Source of the DNA: Paguma larvata | Lineage: Eukaryota > Chordata > Mammalia > Carnivora > Viverridae | Length of the DNA: 64,000 bases | Reading direction: 5' to 3' | Assembly (NCBI GenBank): GCA_030068075.1 | Contig: CM057841.1 | Coordinates: 51,439,030 to 51,503,029, forward strand | Shown here: positions 10,713 through 22,963 of the stretch, piece by piece | How the letters are laid out: each line of letters opens with the position of its first letter | Position numbering within the stretch: position 1 is the first letter of the stretch | The notes under the pieces: model-generated | The model's database searches: none | What the model was told of the DNA's origin: nothing | The model's input: the letters and a program-made list of their open reading frames with translations, nothing else | Made by a program: the position numbers and the translations under genes

Positions 10713-11570
10713 TCAAATTCAATATATTTGGATTGAGCCCTGGTCTCGAGTTGTGTAAATCGTTTGAGTTAGAAACAGATAACAGGGCCCACTCGTTTGT
10801 GATGGTCTTAGCATGCCTGTAATTAGAACGTTAAGTAATAACCTGTGTTAGCTGATGGAGTAATCACCTTTAGAGATGTGCAAGGTGGAGAATGGAAATG
10901 CGTGCACGTGGTGTGAATCTTCGTACGGGACCGGGAGGATGTCAGATAAAAGGTGAAAGTCCCTCCCTGGTCTCCTCTTGGAAGGTAGATGCTGTTAATC
11001 ATTTCTTGAATATTCTCCAGAAAAGTTTACCTCCTGGTGGACATACACGTAGTGTTGGGTACGTGGAGCATTTCGCTGACTCTTGCCCGTCTTCCCACTG
11101 CCTATGGGGCCAGCTCATATTTTGTTCCACTCTTCTAAGTGATGCTGAGAGTTGAATCTCTTGCGTTTTCATCCACAATTCCTTCCAAAAGGTTACGTAG
11201 GGCAGAGTTTGAGCGGCGGACTCGTTGGTTCAAAGGGCATTTGTACTTAAAAGTTTGCGAGCGGCTTCTCAGCTGTCATCTGGTGGTATCATACCCGTTT
11301 CTGTCCCCCCTGTCAATGGGGAAGAGTGTTTATCTAGCAACAGGCAGTGTCCCGTTTTTCCCACTTGATGTTATTCCTAAACGAGAAAAAAAGCAAAGTT
11401 CAGCGGCCCTAGTAATACTGCAAGAACCATATTGTACAATGCTGTTCATATTTAAGCGGGTCTTAGAAGGCAATACTAAAACACAAAAGTTGATGTATTT
11501 AAAAAATTACCTTGTTTATTCCTCATATATGAGAACAGATACATTTTGCATTTAACCCATTATAACCGTT
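10713..11570. other. Unique intronic sequence
   Basis: I recognise no repeat or gene. A reading frame of 138 codons at 11139-11555 does not look like a protein family. Confidence 0.55.
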
Positions 11571-11574
11571 GTTT

Positions 11575-11700
11575 TACGGACAGAGGCAGAAAGCCCTGGA
11601 TCAGCCCTACTCAGCCTTAGTTAAGTGGGCCTTTGCAAGCCTCTTAATCTACTTTGTGCCTCTGTTTCTTCCCGTCTGACAAAGAAGGTTGAATGGTATG
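11575..11700 (+). repeat. MIR fragment, sense
   Basis: Contains gcctttgcaagcctcttaatc, then ctttgtgcctctgtttcttc, matching the core and 3' part of MIR (tRNA-derived ancient SINE). Confidence 0.65.
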
Positions 11701-12654
11701 AGCTTAAAGACCCGCCATTTCGTTTCTGTTTCTTGCTTTTTTCATCCAAAATTGGGTCCCTGGGTGTAAGTTTGAGATGACAGAATGTATCCCTGTACGC
11801 TTTTGTGCTACGATCTTAGTCAGTGGGCAAACAGTGCTCCCAGAGAAAGAGTTACCCAAGAATATGCACCGTCAGGCATCTGAGTAAAGGAAATGGGAAC
11901 AAAACCAAAGCTGATACGCACATTTCGTAGGTTGTAGGACACTGGTCTCAGTGTTCTTTCCTCTGTTGACTTACTCCCTGCGAGTCCTGCTATCCTATTT
12001 TCTCGTTTCCCTTTGGTTATGATTATGGAAGCTCACATTTAGCACCAAAAGCCATTTTCTGTCATTGCACTATGACCGTGGTGTGGGGCGTCTGAGAGCC
12101 TGCCGTCGTGAGCCGCCTGGAGCTCCCCTCACTACCTCACCCTCCACACGGGCTGGTTTGGTTTCCTTCAGGCCCTTCCTTACCTCATCCCTGTGCTGGG
12201 ATTTAATCTGGCACGTCATTAAATGCCGCCTTCTTGTGTTTCTCAAGGTCAATTTGATTGACTCCGGTTTCTCCAGCTGCTAGCCAGCTTGAGCGCCTTC
12301 GTACTTCATCTGGGATGAATCCTACCCGTGGCAGAGCCGGGAAGGTACTGCAGCATATTGGCGCCTCGCGGGAGGTTCTCGAAACGATCCACGGTTTTTT
12401 GTTGCAGCAAAAGCTCGCTCAGAAGTCTGTGGGCCGTTTGGCTCAGCGCCGGCTCGCGCGTGCCAGGGCTCGGCGGGCATTCTCAGCTTGGCTTTGAAAA
12501 TGGAGTTCATGCCTCCTTCCCTGCCTTGTTCTTCCCTGCCTGGCCTTTTGATTCCTGCCTTCACGACACATTCTAGAATTGCCGTGTTCCAGAACACGCA
12601 TGTTGGCCTCCTAGCCAGTGGAACATCATTCTCACGCTCACCGTGGGGCAGCGG

Positions 12655-12880
12655 ACGACCGCTGTGTATCGAGTCCCTGTCATGTGCCGAGTCCTGGGCA
12701 AGGCACTTTATGTCCCTGTTCTGGAGACGCAAAAGCCTGGTTTTCTCCGGTCTGCAGACGAGCCAACGGAGGGCGCAGGGGTGAAGGGACCCTCCCCGAG
12801 TCACACAGCTGATGAGTACAGAGACAGGCTTCTGGCACGGTTGGTCCATTTGGCCTCCAAACCCAAAGTCTGTCTACCTC
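12655..12880 (-). repeat. MIR, antisense
   Basis: Contains gtcatgtgccgagtcctggg, gagccaacggagggcgcagg, gagtcacacagctgatgag and a descending 3' flank, the order expected for reversed MIR. Confidence 0.75.
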
Positions 12881-14460
12881 ACGCGTGACTTCTCCACCCA
12901 TTTTGGCATCATGCGTGATCATCACCTTTCAGGCTTTGCTTTCAGAATTGTTAGACGCTCTCTGAGGGATTAAGTTCAGGATTAACCCTATTTCTCAGAA
13001 GAAGCAACGCTTCTGTGCCTTAGTGTCCTAAGCAATCCCTTTTCATTCAAGTCTTCCTTTATAGAGTTCTCAGACCACTTTTGGGGGGATCTGGCTAGTT
13101 AGTAAATATAACTTAAATGAAACACCTTCCACATGGCATTCTATTAAGAGCCTATATGTAATTAAGACTACTAAAAATTATTTCAAGAGGAAATGCCCCC
13201 TGCTGAGATGTTTGGGATGCTCGAAAGTCAGTAATGCGAATTGAAAACAATTAAAATCAGGTAACGTGGACAATATAGAAGTAAACTACCCTCTTAAAAG
13301 TCTGATCATTCAGCATAATTTAAAAAGGGAGGGTAGGGAGGCCCATGGGTCCCCAGTCCTATTTGAGTAAATGATCTCTGGAACTGGGGTTCACGCCTAT
13401 GTTGTTAAGCATCCGTCTGTCTGAGGATGTGACCTACTTCATTCACACCCCTAAGTGGATTACAGACCAATGTCCCCTCTAAGACAAGCACCTGATTTTT
13501 TCCGGGGTATCCAAGGAGCTCATGGAATGGGCTGGCTGAGTTAGAGAGTCGGCATTCCTGTTTCCAGGGTAGAGTGGCTTCTCTGTGATTTGGCAGCATC
13601 CTCTCTATGGTAGGACTCCATGCAACTTCTTTACACTTGGGACTCAGATAGATGTGTCTGAGTCCCTGCTCTGCTGTGTGGTTTAGGATTTCTTCTTTTC
13701 AGTAAGTATTTATCCAGGATGGTCTTGTTGGTCTGTTGATGGCGATAGGGCCTGTCCCGTTCTCCATCTGAGATGTGAGCAGCTGGTTCTGAGGTCCTCC
13801 TCCTATCTATGAGTTGTCTGCAAGAGGCAAAGGGGTTGGGACCGTGGCTAGGGTTGTTTGGGGGGGGAGTTGAAAGGGTCAGGGAGGAAATCCTGCCTCA
13901 TGTATGCCAGGCCCTCACCTTACCTGCTTATTGTGTAGGAGAGTTCACATATGGGGGCTGCCCATTGGTGAAATAGGGGCTCAGTGAATGTTACGAAGCT
14001 CCAGCATCTCCTGGAGATGGAGATGACCGATGGCTCGGGAAGAGGGGCTGATAGACCTTCATTGGTGTTAAAACTTATGAGAGCCACTCCTGAGTCCTCA
14101 GAATGTGGCTTGGACCTGTTCCCCTCTCATAAGGGAGGAGTGACTCAACCATGTTTAGTTTGGTGAGAAGCTTTGGTCCCCAAGGAAGACTTCAAGCCCA
14201 TGTTTTTCTGACGTGTGTTTTTATTTGGCTTAGACCTCAGGTCTTCCTAGGGACTGGTTAGGATGACAAGCTCTTGGCCAGGAGAGTGCAATAGGGATCT
14301 AACTCAGCTGGTCTTGTTTTCTCATGGGTATGTGAGCCAAGATTCCCAAGAGGTCTAGAGAAGGCAGGCTGGGTGGCTTCAGGGTGCCTCCTGGGCAGAT
14401 GTCCCTTGGTGGGGCCCATCTCCTCCAGCTGATGACCCCTGCTGCTTAACACGCTGTGTT
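12881..14460. other. Unique intronic sequence
   Basis: No repeat family or coding signal is recognised. A G-run of eight lies near 13861. CpG is sparse. Confidence 0.55.
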
Positions 14461-14464
14461 CTCC

Positions 14465-14560
14465 TGGCGAAGCGTAGAAGCAGATACACCCTATGACCTT
14501 GAGTGAATTTCTTAACTTCTCCAACTATGGTTTCTTCATCTATAAAATCCAGACCAAATA
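14465..14560 (+). repeat. MIR fragment, sense
   Basis: Contains ctatgaccttgagtgaattt, cttaacttctccaac and tttcttcatctataaaatcc, a MIR core with the usual splice-like cttcatctgtaaaat text slightly changed. Confidence 0.65.
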
Positions 14561-14677
14561 TTTATAGAGCCAGGAGACATAAGTGGCTCTATTAAATGCA
14601 TTGACCGTATGCATGTATAATCTTGAACATATTGTGGAGGGTAGATTGAGTATTCAATTAAATTTTATCTGCTGCTA

Positions 14678-14697
14678 TTAATAATAATAATAATGAT
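14678..14697. repeat. (AAT)n microsatellite
   Basis: About six tandem aat units. Confidence 0.85.
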
Positions 14698-14879
14698 TTC
14701 TTATTCATACACGAAGGTATGAGCGATGCTTACTCTTAACCTCTCCAAGTGGCTTCAAGAGTTGCTGTAGGGAGGATGTTTATCAGCATGATTCAAATGG
14801 GGTTGCAATGAATTCTTTCTGCATCTTGCTGTGTCTGGACTCCTACATTTTATTAGATGTGTATTTAGTTCGTTGATTA

Positions 14880-15400
14880 GTATTTTCCAGTGAAGCTCAT
14901 ATTAGCACTCAACTGTCATTTGAAAAGCCATCTTAATTATTTATGAGATTGCTTTTTCTTTTGTATTTACAAAGAAATACACTTTGCATATATTTAGGAA
15001 AGATGATTAAGGGATCAGTCATCAGGAACAGCGAGCGATGGCTTATACCAAAACGGTTATTGAGAAAGCAGGGAGATGAGGGGTAAAAAGAAAAGATTTA
15101 TTAGTCAGAGGTAATGGGATATGCATGTGTTAGGGAGAACGCATGCCCGGTTGATTGTAACCACACATTCTGATGCTGGTGAGGCTGAAGTGTCATAATT
15201 ATTCTGGTTTTCAATACATTTGATACCGGGGCTATTTATCTCGTTGGAGGGAAGGCATGTGGAAAGCTGATGGTATTATGTCATATTGCAGTCTCATTGA
15301 TAAGCATAGGAAATAATGATTTTAGTAGCGTTTCTCAGATACGGAGGTCTTAGTTGCAACCAATGTATTAGGCACGTGGGTTCGACACTTCACTTTGCTG
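14880..15400. other. Candidate conserved noncoding region (AT-rich, no repeats)
   Basis: This unique region free of known repeats carries many TAATTA/ATTA-like and ATTTAT motifs plus a nearly palindromic gcatgtgttagggagaacgc segment around 15122-15145. Coding potential is nil. Conservation is inferred from texture only and has not been measured. Confidence 0.3.
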
Positions 15401-16169
15401 TGCTTTTAAGAGACAGCAGCACCCTATGTTTTCATGACATGATATTGAGAGTGATGGAGTAGGAGGCTGAGTGATGAATTGTGTGCACTCTTAAGGACCC
15501 TGGAGAAATCCAGCTACTGTTAGGCTCCCTCAAATGTCCTTTACGATCTGGTGGAGCTTTGGCATTTGTGGGAATTTCCCTTCTGATAATAAAAGCTGAA
15601 ATCCCTTAACTTGACTTTACAGATCAAAAGCCTTAGGTGTGTGAAGCCTTCCTTGATGTGGCATGTGTGCATTTGGGGGAGCAAGTAGCCTTGGGGGTTG
15701 GTGATTTACAATCTCCATGCCTGTCTGATGGGCTAGGGAAAGATGGCCGTCATTCAACAAGTTACAGGGCTCATCCCCGTTGTTTTGAATGATCTTTAGC
15801 TAAACCAAAAATATAAAAACTATTAATATTATTAACAGTTGTAGATTATTGGGAAAAATTCATCTTAAATCAGCTGCTGGATCGGTTCCTCATTTCTTAG
15901 CTGTAAAAAATTGTTTTTATGTGTTAGTATTGGATTTTCAATAAATAAAGTATGGTATAAATCAGTCTGTGAACCAGTAAGAACTATATAAACTACTTAA
16001 ATCAGTAAGTGGGCGCGTGCGCATACACACACACACACACAGACACACATAGGTCAAGATAAAGTTCTAGAGTTCTTAAGACACGTCCATTTTCAGAGTG
16101 TCATGGTGGGATCATCCCCTGTCAGTGGCGTTAGGTATTGACATGTGTGTCTCTACAAGGCAATATCCA
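15401..16169. other. Unique intronic sequence
   Basis: Nothing is recognised except the CA repeat at about 16011-16050. Confidence 0.55.
16011..16050. repeat. (CA)n microsatellite with GCGCGTGCGC leader
   Basis: A gcgcgtgcgcatac lead is followed by nine CA units, then agacacacat. All alternate purine and pyrimidine, so the tract is Z-DNA prone. Confidence 0.9.
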
Positions 16170-16325
16170 TGTTGTATGTTAAACTCACTTTGCAGATGAG
16201 GCATTGGAAACTAGGGGGGGTTGAAAAGGCTTTCTTGAGCTCACCCAGCTGGGAGCTATGGGGTGGAACCTGGCTATGAAACGAAACCATATTTGCCTGA
16301 TTCCAAAGCCATCTTGTCACCTAAC
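16170..16325 (-). repeat. MIR, antisense
   Basis: Contains ctttgcagatgaggcattgg, tcacccagctgggagctatg and tgattccaaagcc, matching reversed MIR. Confidence 0.7.
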
Positions 16326-17415
16326 CCCAAATTCCTGGTGTCTCATGTCAAAAGACTGGCCTCTCTTCTTTCAAAACTTAGCCAAAGATCGTGTTCATAG
16401 AGGTTTGTGTGTTTCTATATGAGCATTTTTCTGTTCATGTTAATAAGGGTACTGATTCCCCAGGAAAGAGGACTTCTGGGTGCCTTTTGGTAATCTAATG
16501 GAACTGCTAAACCTCACCTCACCAAAGGAAGCTCATTCCTTCCCTCTTCTTCCCAGACTTACTTCAAGTGGTAGACAGGGTATTTACTGTTCTGTTTGAG
16601 TTGCATCTTTGACCTTTCTTGTCACGGGCTCTGGAAAGATTCTTTATCAGATAATACATTATGCATCCCCCTCATCCACATAATTGTTCCTAAAACATTC
16701 TGAGTTGTATCTCCAGAATGTCCCAAACTTGTGTTTGGTCCTCTCCTCCAAGTTTTTTGTTTCATTTCTCATTCCAAATATTTTGCATTGACGTAGTCTT
16801 GGATGTTGTTGGTTGTTCTTTGATCATTGTCTCTGTGTCTTTGTTTTGCGTTCTTTATTCCGCCTGGCCACCGCTCTCAGTCTTGAACCTAATCTTTCAA
16901 ACTTTATATCCATTGTAACTAATCTCTGTATTACGAGGGCTGTGATTAACCATGGACTTTTAAAGAGTGGAAGTCGAACATAAGTGGCTAGATCCAAACC
17001 GTCGCTCCTAATCATGTGAAACCCGAAGCAGATGCATCCTTTCATTAATATGGGGTCCCCTGAGTTCTTATTAAGCAATTTTGATGTAGTTTGAAGAGAC
17101 AGATTTCATCTTGAGATGGTGTTCAGCCACTGGTTCAAAGGCCTCCTCCTGGCCAGTAGGCACTTAGGCTCCTTTCGTTACTTAAGAGCAAAAAAATATG
17201 CCTGAGAGTGTTTTTCATGTTTATTATGGTACATTCACAGATAGTCTCAGCTGTTGCAGGTGTTAGATTAAACAGAGACCGGAAATTACAGAACCTCCTA
17301 TATAGACAGTGTAGACAGGGCAGCCATTCTCAGAATGGAGCAGCACACACTGTAATCAATCAGGGTTTACTTTAAGTGTGTATTTAGAATAGACAGATTT
17401 TTATTTCATAGAGAG
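16326..17415. other. Unique intronic sequence
   Basis: No repeat family, exon or RNA gene is recognised. Confidence 0.55.
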
Positions 17416-17419
17416 GCAG

Positions 17420-17590
17420 CCTGGTGGAGTAAAGGAAACCCCAGGTCGGAGTCTACAGAGGCGAGGGATTGTATCCAGGTTCAGGCACATGCTCACTGGA
17501 TATCCCTGGGCAAATTTGGTTATGTCCTTGATAGCTCTTGGTCATGGCAGGGATGAAGTGAAGTAACACGTATTGTGATCTTGTGATGTG
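17420..17590 (+). repeat. MIR, sense
   Basis: Contains gagcgaggg-like head text, ggattgtatccaggttcagg, ccctgggcaaatttggttat and ggatgaagtgaagtaacacg, the order of a sense MIR. Confidence 0.6.
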
Positions 17591-17599
17591 TGCTAAGAA

Positions 17600-18770
17600 A
17601 CATGTATTTGGTCTTTCTCCTTGTTTCTGGAGGTGCTCCAGTGAGCATGCCCTGTCTACACTGTATCTCCGTATTTGTCCTTATTTGTGATGAGGCCTCC
17701 GTAATAACCCACACAGGAGAGGGTGAGAAAGCTTCTGGGTTGGTGAACACGCGGAGATCCTGGAGAGAGTAAGGAAGCTGGGACCCTTGCTCACGTGCCT
17801 TGCCCTCTCTATCTTTTCTATCGGCCTATTCCTGAGGTGTATCATTTTGTAAGGGGTTGGTGATCCCCGAGAAAATGTTCCGAGTTCCATTAGCCACTCA
17901 AGCAAATCAGTCAAACACAGAGTTGGGGTTGTGGGAACCTCTGATGATAGCTGGTCAGTCTGAAGTACAGGTAATAACCTAGACTTGGCGACTGGAGTCT
18001 GAAGTCCCAGGAGGAGGTCGTGGGAACTGCCAACCTGTTAGCCTGTTGGTCAGCAGGGCAGGTAACAGCCTGGGGCGGAGGCAGTCTTGTTCCACTGAAC
18101 CCATAACCCGTGGGATCTGATGTGATCTCCAGGTAGCTGGTGTCCGAATTGAGTCGAATTCTCGGACATCCCGCTGCTGTAGGAGACTTGTTGGTTGGTG
18201 TGGGCACCCCTTCCCCCGCTCCACGTTGGAAATTGGGTCTCAGAAGACACATCCTCTCTTGTACAGAGTGTGGCACCTAGTAAAGACTCTGGAAACGGTA
18301 CCTGCTGGACAGGCTGACTTGTTCATCTTTTCTCTAAATGAGACAAATACTCCCAGAAATCTTGTTGGAAAATGTATTTGCTTTCTACCTTTTTTTTTTT
18401 GAGAATAAATGATCAGAGTAGGAGGACACAGCCAAGCCCAACTTCATCTTCCTGTCAGAGTGTCAGTCGATACTCAGGAACAGACGCTTCCTTCAATATC
18501 CCTAGGAGTGGAGAGGTGACCCTCCGTGTCCCCGGTGCCGATGGTGTGCAGCTGGCCGCCCTTTTGCAGAGGCTGGGATTACTGAGGGAGAAAAGCAGAG
18601 AAAAATCAACTTTGTGCTCCCCGGGGACTCAGGTGGCCCTGGTCCCTCCACTTAGTCAACCAGAGGATGCCGATGTCACTGGATACTGAAGAGCCTAGAA
18701 AAGGAAGCCTCAGAGGCATTCGTGGTGTTTGAAAAATCTGTCCACTGATTCTGATACTTTTCTTCTTAGG
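17600..18770. other. Unique intronic sequence
   Basis: No recognised element. A T-run lies at about 18391-18401. A fragment gtggcacctagtaaagactc near 18267 may be a MIR/L2 tail. Confidence 0.5.
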
Positions 18771-18771
18771 A

Positions 18772-19210
18772 GGTGGGGCCTCATTCTCCTCGCCTTGAAT
18801 GTGGGCGGTCCTTAGGGATACACTTAGTGAATAGGGTGCGGCAGAAACGGAGTAGGCCTCCCAGGAAGGGTCAGAGAAGGCACGTGGCTCCCTCCTTGCC
18901 TGGTGTCTTGGATCCCTCCCTCTGGGGACAGCCAGCTGCTGTGTCTGAAGACGCCCAAGAATCCTTGTGGAGAGCCCCATGTGACAAGGAGCTGAGGCCT
19001 TCGGCCAGAAGCCTCGCGAGTGAGCTCCCTTGGTATCCTCCAGCCGCGTCAAGCCTGCAGGTGACTTCCGGCCGCCAGATCATCAAAGATCTTGACTCAG
19101 AACCACGCAGGATCCCTGTCCCTAAAGATACTTGGCGAGGTGACCAATGCTTACCGGTTTAAGTCACGATGCTTTGGGGATACGTGTTACACAGTGTTGG
19201 AGAAGATGCA
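18772..19210 (+). mobile_element. MaLR-type solo LTR relic (MLT1-like)
   Basis: Contains ggtggggcctcattctcctc, then gacagccagctgctgtgtct, ccccatgtgacaaggagctg, cctccagccgcgtcaagcct, gactcagaaccacgcagga, ggtttaagtcacgatgcttt and tacgtgttacacagtg. These follow in order the landmarks of old mammalian MaLR long terminal repeats as I remember them. The element is heavily mutated and has no internal retroviral genes. Confidence 0.55.
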
Positions 19211-19900
19211 CGATGCTCATGCCTTAAGGGGCGAAAGGTCTTCGGAGAGGAACCGGACAGTGAGTCCCGAGGGCAAGACCAGGAGTGCTCGCCCAGTGAT
19301 CGCTTCCACGTGCAAGGAACCTTAAGTTCTTAGGGTATCGTCAGCTGTCCAGGTCAGCTTGTTTGACCTCTTTCCGGTGGGTGCACCGCTCACACAACAT
19401 CCCTGAGCAGAGACCTTCCAGCCTAGGCTTGTTCTCTCCTGGTGATGGGGAGGCTCCTCCCTCCCAGGAAGCACCTGTCAGTTACAAAGGTCTCTCTTCT
19501 ATCGAAGGCAGCGTCATTCTCCTAGCGTGTCCTGCCCTCCGAGTTTCCCTCGGCTGCCTTCTCATCAGAATCCGCCGAACACCTGCATCTCTCAAATTCC
19601 CTCAGTAATAAATCAAAAGTTATTGAAGACATCGGGTTACTAAAAGCTAGCGGTCAGGCTGGCCCCTCTCCTCGCTCTGCAACCTCTGTCCCCTTTCATT
19701 ATTGAGGTCGGGGATGTGCCTGTGAAGGTTCGGCAGCTGGGGGAGCTCCGTCTGTGCCGGCTTCCTCCTGCAGGCAGCAGATGCAGAGCCCAGGCCCGCT
19801 TTGCCTTCCCTGGAGTTGATGAATCAGTGTGAATGAAGAGCACAGTCTCCTTTTAAATGACGGCAGAACACTGCGCTCATTTACCAGGGCCGCTCTCAGA
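19211..19900. other. Unique intronic sequence, moderately GC-rich
   Basis: No repeat or coding homology is recognised. The local base content is more GC-rich than its surroundings. Confidence 0.5.
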
Positions 19901-20235
19901 GTCTAATTGTTCCGACTACAATGCGATCTGTAAACTGGGTAGCCGGGAGAGACTTCAATGCATCTTTGTAATGGCTTTGTTGTTGTTTATTGAGAGGGAC
20001 TAATTAACTTTGATTATTGCACTAATATTGTGGCACTTTGACAGCCTTTCAGATTTATGACTCTGGGAAAATAAACAAATGAAATGCAGGTGCTGGAGCA
20101 GAAAGAATAAGTTATTACTGAACTTTAATTACTTGGAATGTGTAGCCAGGAGAGAATTAGTTGATGAATTACAGGATGCTTAAAATCTCCATCAAATTGT
20201 GAGCAGTATGAAGGCAAAAATGAAAAGGGGGCTGG
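19901..20235. other. Candidate conserved noncoding element with homeodomain-type motifs
   Basis: Repeat-free, AT-rich sequence contains ctaattaactttgattattg (about 20000-20020), ataaacaaatg (forkhead-like), ctttaattacttgg and gagaattagttgatgaatta. This density of ATTA/TAAT sites is typical of developmental enhancers. Function is inferred, and no alignment was available. Confidence 0.4.
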
Positions 20236-20371
20236 GAGGGTGCTATTTGGAAGGCAGGCGGGGATAGGACACATCTGTAATGGCCTCACTAGTGATTCAT
20301 TGATTAGTCCCCCTCATTTCCCATGCTGCAGAAAAGTACCCCTTGGCTACTCAGAGCCCCTTCCCTGACCC

Positions 20372-20430
20372 GTGGCTATAGCATCACCAGAGAACCTGTT
20401 TGAAATGCAGATTCTTGGGCTGTTGGAGTG
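20372..20430 (+). repeat. MER5A-like DNA transposon fragment
   Basis: Text gcatcaccagagaacctgtt, then tgaaatgcagattcttgggc, resembles the central MER5A motif (hAT-Charlie, non-autonomous). Only a short piece remains, followed by a run of T. Confidence 0.6.
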
Positions 20431-20621
20431 GTGGTTAATTTTTTTTTTTTTTTTGAATGAAAGGTCAGAGGCAGAGTTTTATCTTTGCTCACAAAAATCT
20501 GATGTTCTCACATGTAGTTGCCTCACTAGACCACAGATTTTCAGATTCAGTTTTTAATGGTACAAGTATGTATGAAATTATCTATGATGCGTTTCATACA
20601 GTGGGTGATAGAAAACAGTTA

Positions 20622-20850
20622 GGGGGGCACCTGGGTGGCTCAGTCGGTTAAGCGGCCGACTTCGGCTCAGGTCATGATCTCACAGTCTGAGTTCGAGCCC
20701 CGCGTCGGGCTCTGTGCTGGTGGCTCAGAGCCTGGAGCCTGCCTCAGATTCTGTATCTCCCTCTCTCTCTGCCTTTCCCCTGCTCGTGCTCTGTCTCTAT
20801 CTCTATGTCTCTCAAAAATAAATAAACATTAAAAAAAAATTAAAAAAAAC
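20622..20850 (+). mobile_element. CAN-SINE, sense, best-preserved copy in the window
   Basis: The tRNA-like head cacctgggtggctcagtcgg contains a clear RNA polymerase III A box, and gttcgagccc at 20691-20700 is a clean B box. The 3' part has (CT)n, caaaaataaataaac and a poly-A-rich tail. Low divergence from the other copies suggests a young insertion. The tail flanks are A-rich, so the target-site duplication is unclear. Confidence 0.95.
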
Positions 20851-21391
20851 AAACAGGAATATTGTCTTTAGCACCAAGGGTTTCGCAACTGAGGGATGAC
20901 TTCCGAAGTGTAACCCAGCTGGAACCCAGTGACCCGGTAAGAACGGTACTTCGAGGACTCGGGACAGTGCTTTCCCCACGTGCTCCTCACCAGGGCCCTT
21001 GAGGAAGGAGCTGTGGGCAGGCTGCCGCAGAGAGAGATGGTGGGGTGGCGATGCTCAGAGGGGCCATGGGGAATAGCCAAGTTTGGAGGCAGTGTCGGGG
21101 AGGAGGCCAGGAAGCCTCCATCCTAAGCCAGGTCGTTCAGGACTTCAGGTTCTGTTCTCCTAGGAGAATGGAGTTGATTGTCTAGATGCTGGCAGCCATT
21201 GAAGAATCCGTGTGGGCGTGGTGCCGTCCTTCCATAGTGAGGTGGGAAGGTGGGAGCTGAGGCTGAAATCGAGGCACTGTTAGCCTTGCTCCGGGCAGCG
21301 GGGTTGGAGTGGCAGCTGTGGTCCCTACTGGCTCCCAGAATATGCTTGCTTATTTCTTGACACTCAGAGAATGTTTTTAAGTCTCTCAACT
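20851..21391. other. Unique intronic sequence
   Basis: Moderately GC-rich. An L2-like flavour appears around 20980-21300 (gctgaggctgaaatc and similar) but is not good enough to assign. Confidence 0.45.
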
Positions 21392-21600
21392 GGGGCACCT
21401 GAGTCATTGAGCATCTGACTTCGGCTCAGATCATGATCTCAAGGTCCTGAGTTCGAGCCCAGTGTTGGACTCTGTGCTGACAGCTCAGAGCCTGGAGCCT
21501 GCTTCACATTCTGTGTCTTCCTGTCTTTCTCTGCCCCTCCCCCCGGTTGCTCGCACTCTCTTTCAAAAATAAATACTAAAAAAATTAAAAAAAATTTAAA
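21392..21600 (+). mobile_element. CAN-SINE, sense
   Basis: ggggcacctgagtcattgag head, gagttcgagcccagtg B box, 'gctgacagctcagagcctgg', CT-rich part, caaaaataaatac and an A-rich tail. Confidence 0.93.
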
Positions 21601-22115
21601 TCCATCAACCGATTCCCAAAAGAAAAGAATAATCATCCCTTCCAATGTCTCCTGCTCTGAGAACCTGTAACACGTTATGGGGGAGAATGGCCCTTATTGA
21701 GAAAACAGTGAAACAGGTTTACTTATCTGCAACCCTCTCTCAGGGTGATAAGACACTTGATTATTCAAATCTGGAAATGTTGGGAGCCAAAGGAGGGCCT
21801 CGTAATCATTCTGCAGGGGGAGCAGGAAGCCGGAAAGCAAGGAAAGAGAACTGTAAAGTCTGAGCAACCTACTTGGGAGCCCTTTATTCCAGAAATGTGC
21901 TCCTGAGTGGGGCCCTGCCCCTGAGTGGCTGGCCAGGCTGGACTCCATATGTAAGGGACAGGTCTGGCTTCTGATGGGGCACATTTGAGCCTTACACTGG
22001 CCTTAGGCCCTATAGTTCTGGCTTGTCTCCTCTTAGCATCTTGTCTTTTAAAGATGCTGCAGCCTCCACTTGCACAAAAGCTTGGCCAGCTTCCTGTCCA
22101 AGACTATCCCTGGTT
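21601..22115. other. Unique intronic sequence
   Basis: No element is recognised. Confidence 0.5.
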
Positions 22116-22117
22116 TC

Positions 22118-22245
22118 TGGGCATTTGCAGGTGTGACCAGGACTCCAGATGTTGTGTTTTTATTTCAGAGGCTCTTTTCATACTCTTTGTCCTACTGTCT
22201 GGAACCTTCCATTCTCCCTCTTACGGACAGTGATGGATCTTTGAG
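22118..22245 (+). repeat. L2 fragment, sense
   Basis: Contains gcatttgcaggtgtgacc, ttttcatactctttgtcct and gtctggaaccttccattctc, similar to the L2 'ctgcctggaacgcccttccc' landmark. Confidence 0.5.
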
Positions 22246-22829
22246 GAATAGGCGTGCATCCCAGTGTTCGGCTGAGCCAGACCCTTTCACCAGGCAGGTC
22301 TACCCAGGAAGCTGTTGAGGAATAAGTAGTGGTCCTTTTATAATTGCGTTTGTTTGGGAGAGTTTGCAGCTGGCCTGGACTGTAAACATGGAGGCCTGAG
22401 AGCTGACTCCAAGTTTATTTTCAGCACTGGGTACATTTGCATTGTTGGTGGGAGTGCTGGGGTGCTTGGCAGTGACGTCAGTGACTGTAGTTGTATTACA
22501 GGCCTGAGCCGCTGTCGCTGGTGTCCTTGCAGACCTGCCCGTGCCCACACAGCTGTTTTTGGGGAGACCTCAAAGAAGAGCAGAAATAATTCTATGTTAC
22601 TTTAAAGTGTACGTTAGGAATAAAGTTATGCTTAGTCATGTATGACCCCCTGGGTTTTGCACGATTCTCTCAGCCATTATTTTTAGGGGCTGCAGCAAAG
22701 ATGTGAGCCGGTTTATGCAAGAATAGGGTAATGAGAAATGCCTTTATGAATTAGTGAAGCTCCTTGTATTTTTAGAGCAATTATGAAATCACAGATCACA
22801 TTTGGGTGTACTTTGGTTATAAAATGGTA

Positions 22830-22945
22830 GATTTTAGGATTGGAAAGCACTTACTGAGGTCAGTCAGTTTAATTGCCTCCACCACCTTCGACAGATGGGA
22901 AAACGGAGGCCCAGAGAGGGTAACTGAACAGTCTGATGTTACTTA
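22830..22945 (-). repeat. MIR/L2-type fragment, antisense
   Basis: Contains cgacagatgggaaaacggag and gcccagagagggtaactgaa, the reversed MIR core. Confidence 0.6.
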
Positions 22946-22963
22946 GGCAATTAGGCCTTCTTT

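Noticed and set aside
12322..12849. A 175-codon open frame on the minus strand
   Set aside because: About a third of it lies over an antisense MIR, and the rest has no homology. CpG-rich sequence with few stop codons explains its length.
18382..18690. Plus-strand frame of 105 codons near 18.4-18.7 kb as an exon
   Set aside because: No flanking splice signals of quality and no protein similarity.
20622..20700. A functional tRNA gene
   Set aside because: The A and B boxes belong to a tRNA-derived SINE. There is no acceptor-stem pairing or complete cloverleaf, and the body continues into SINE sequence.
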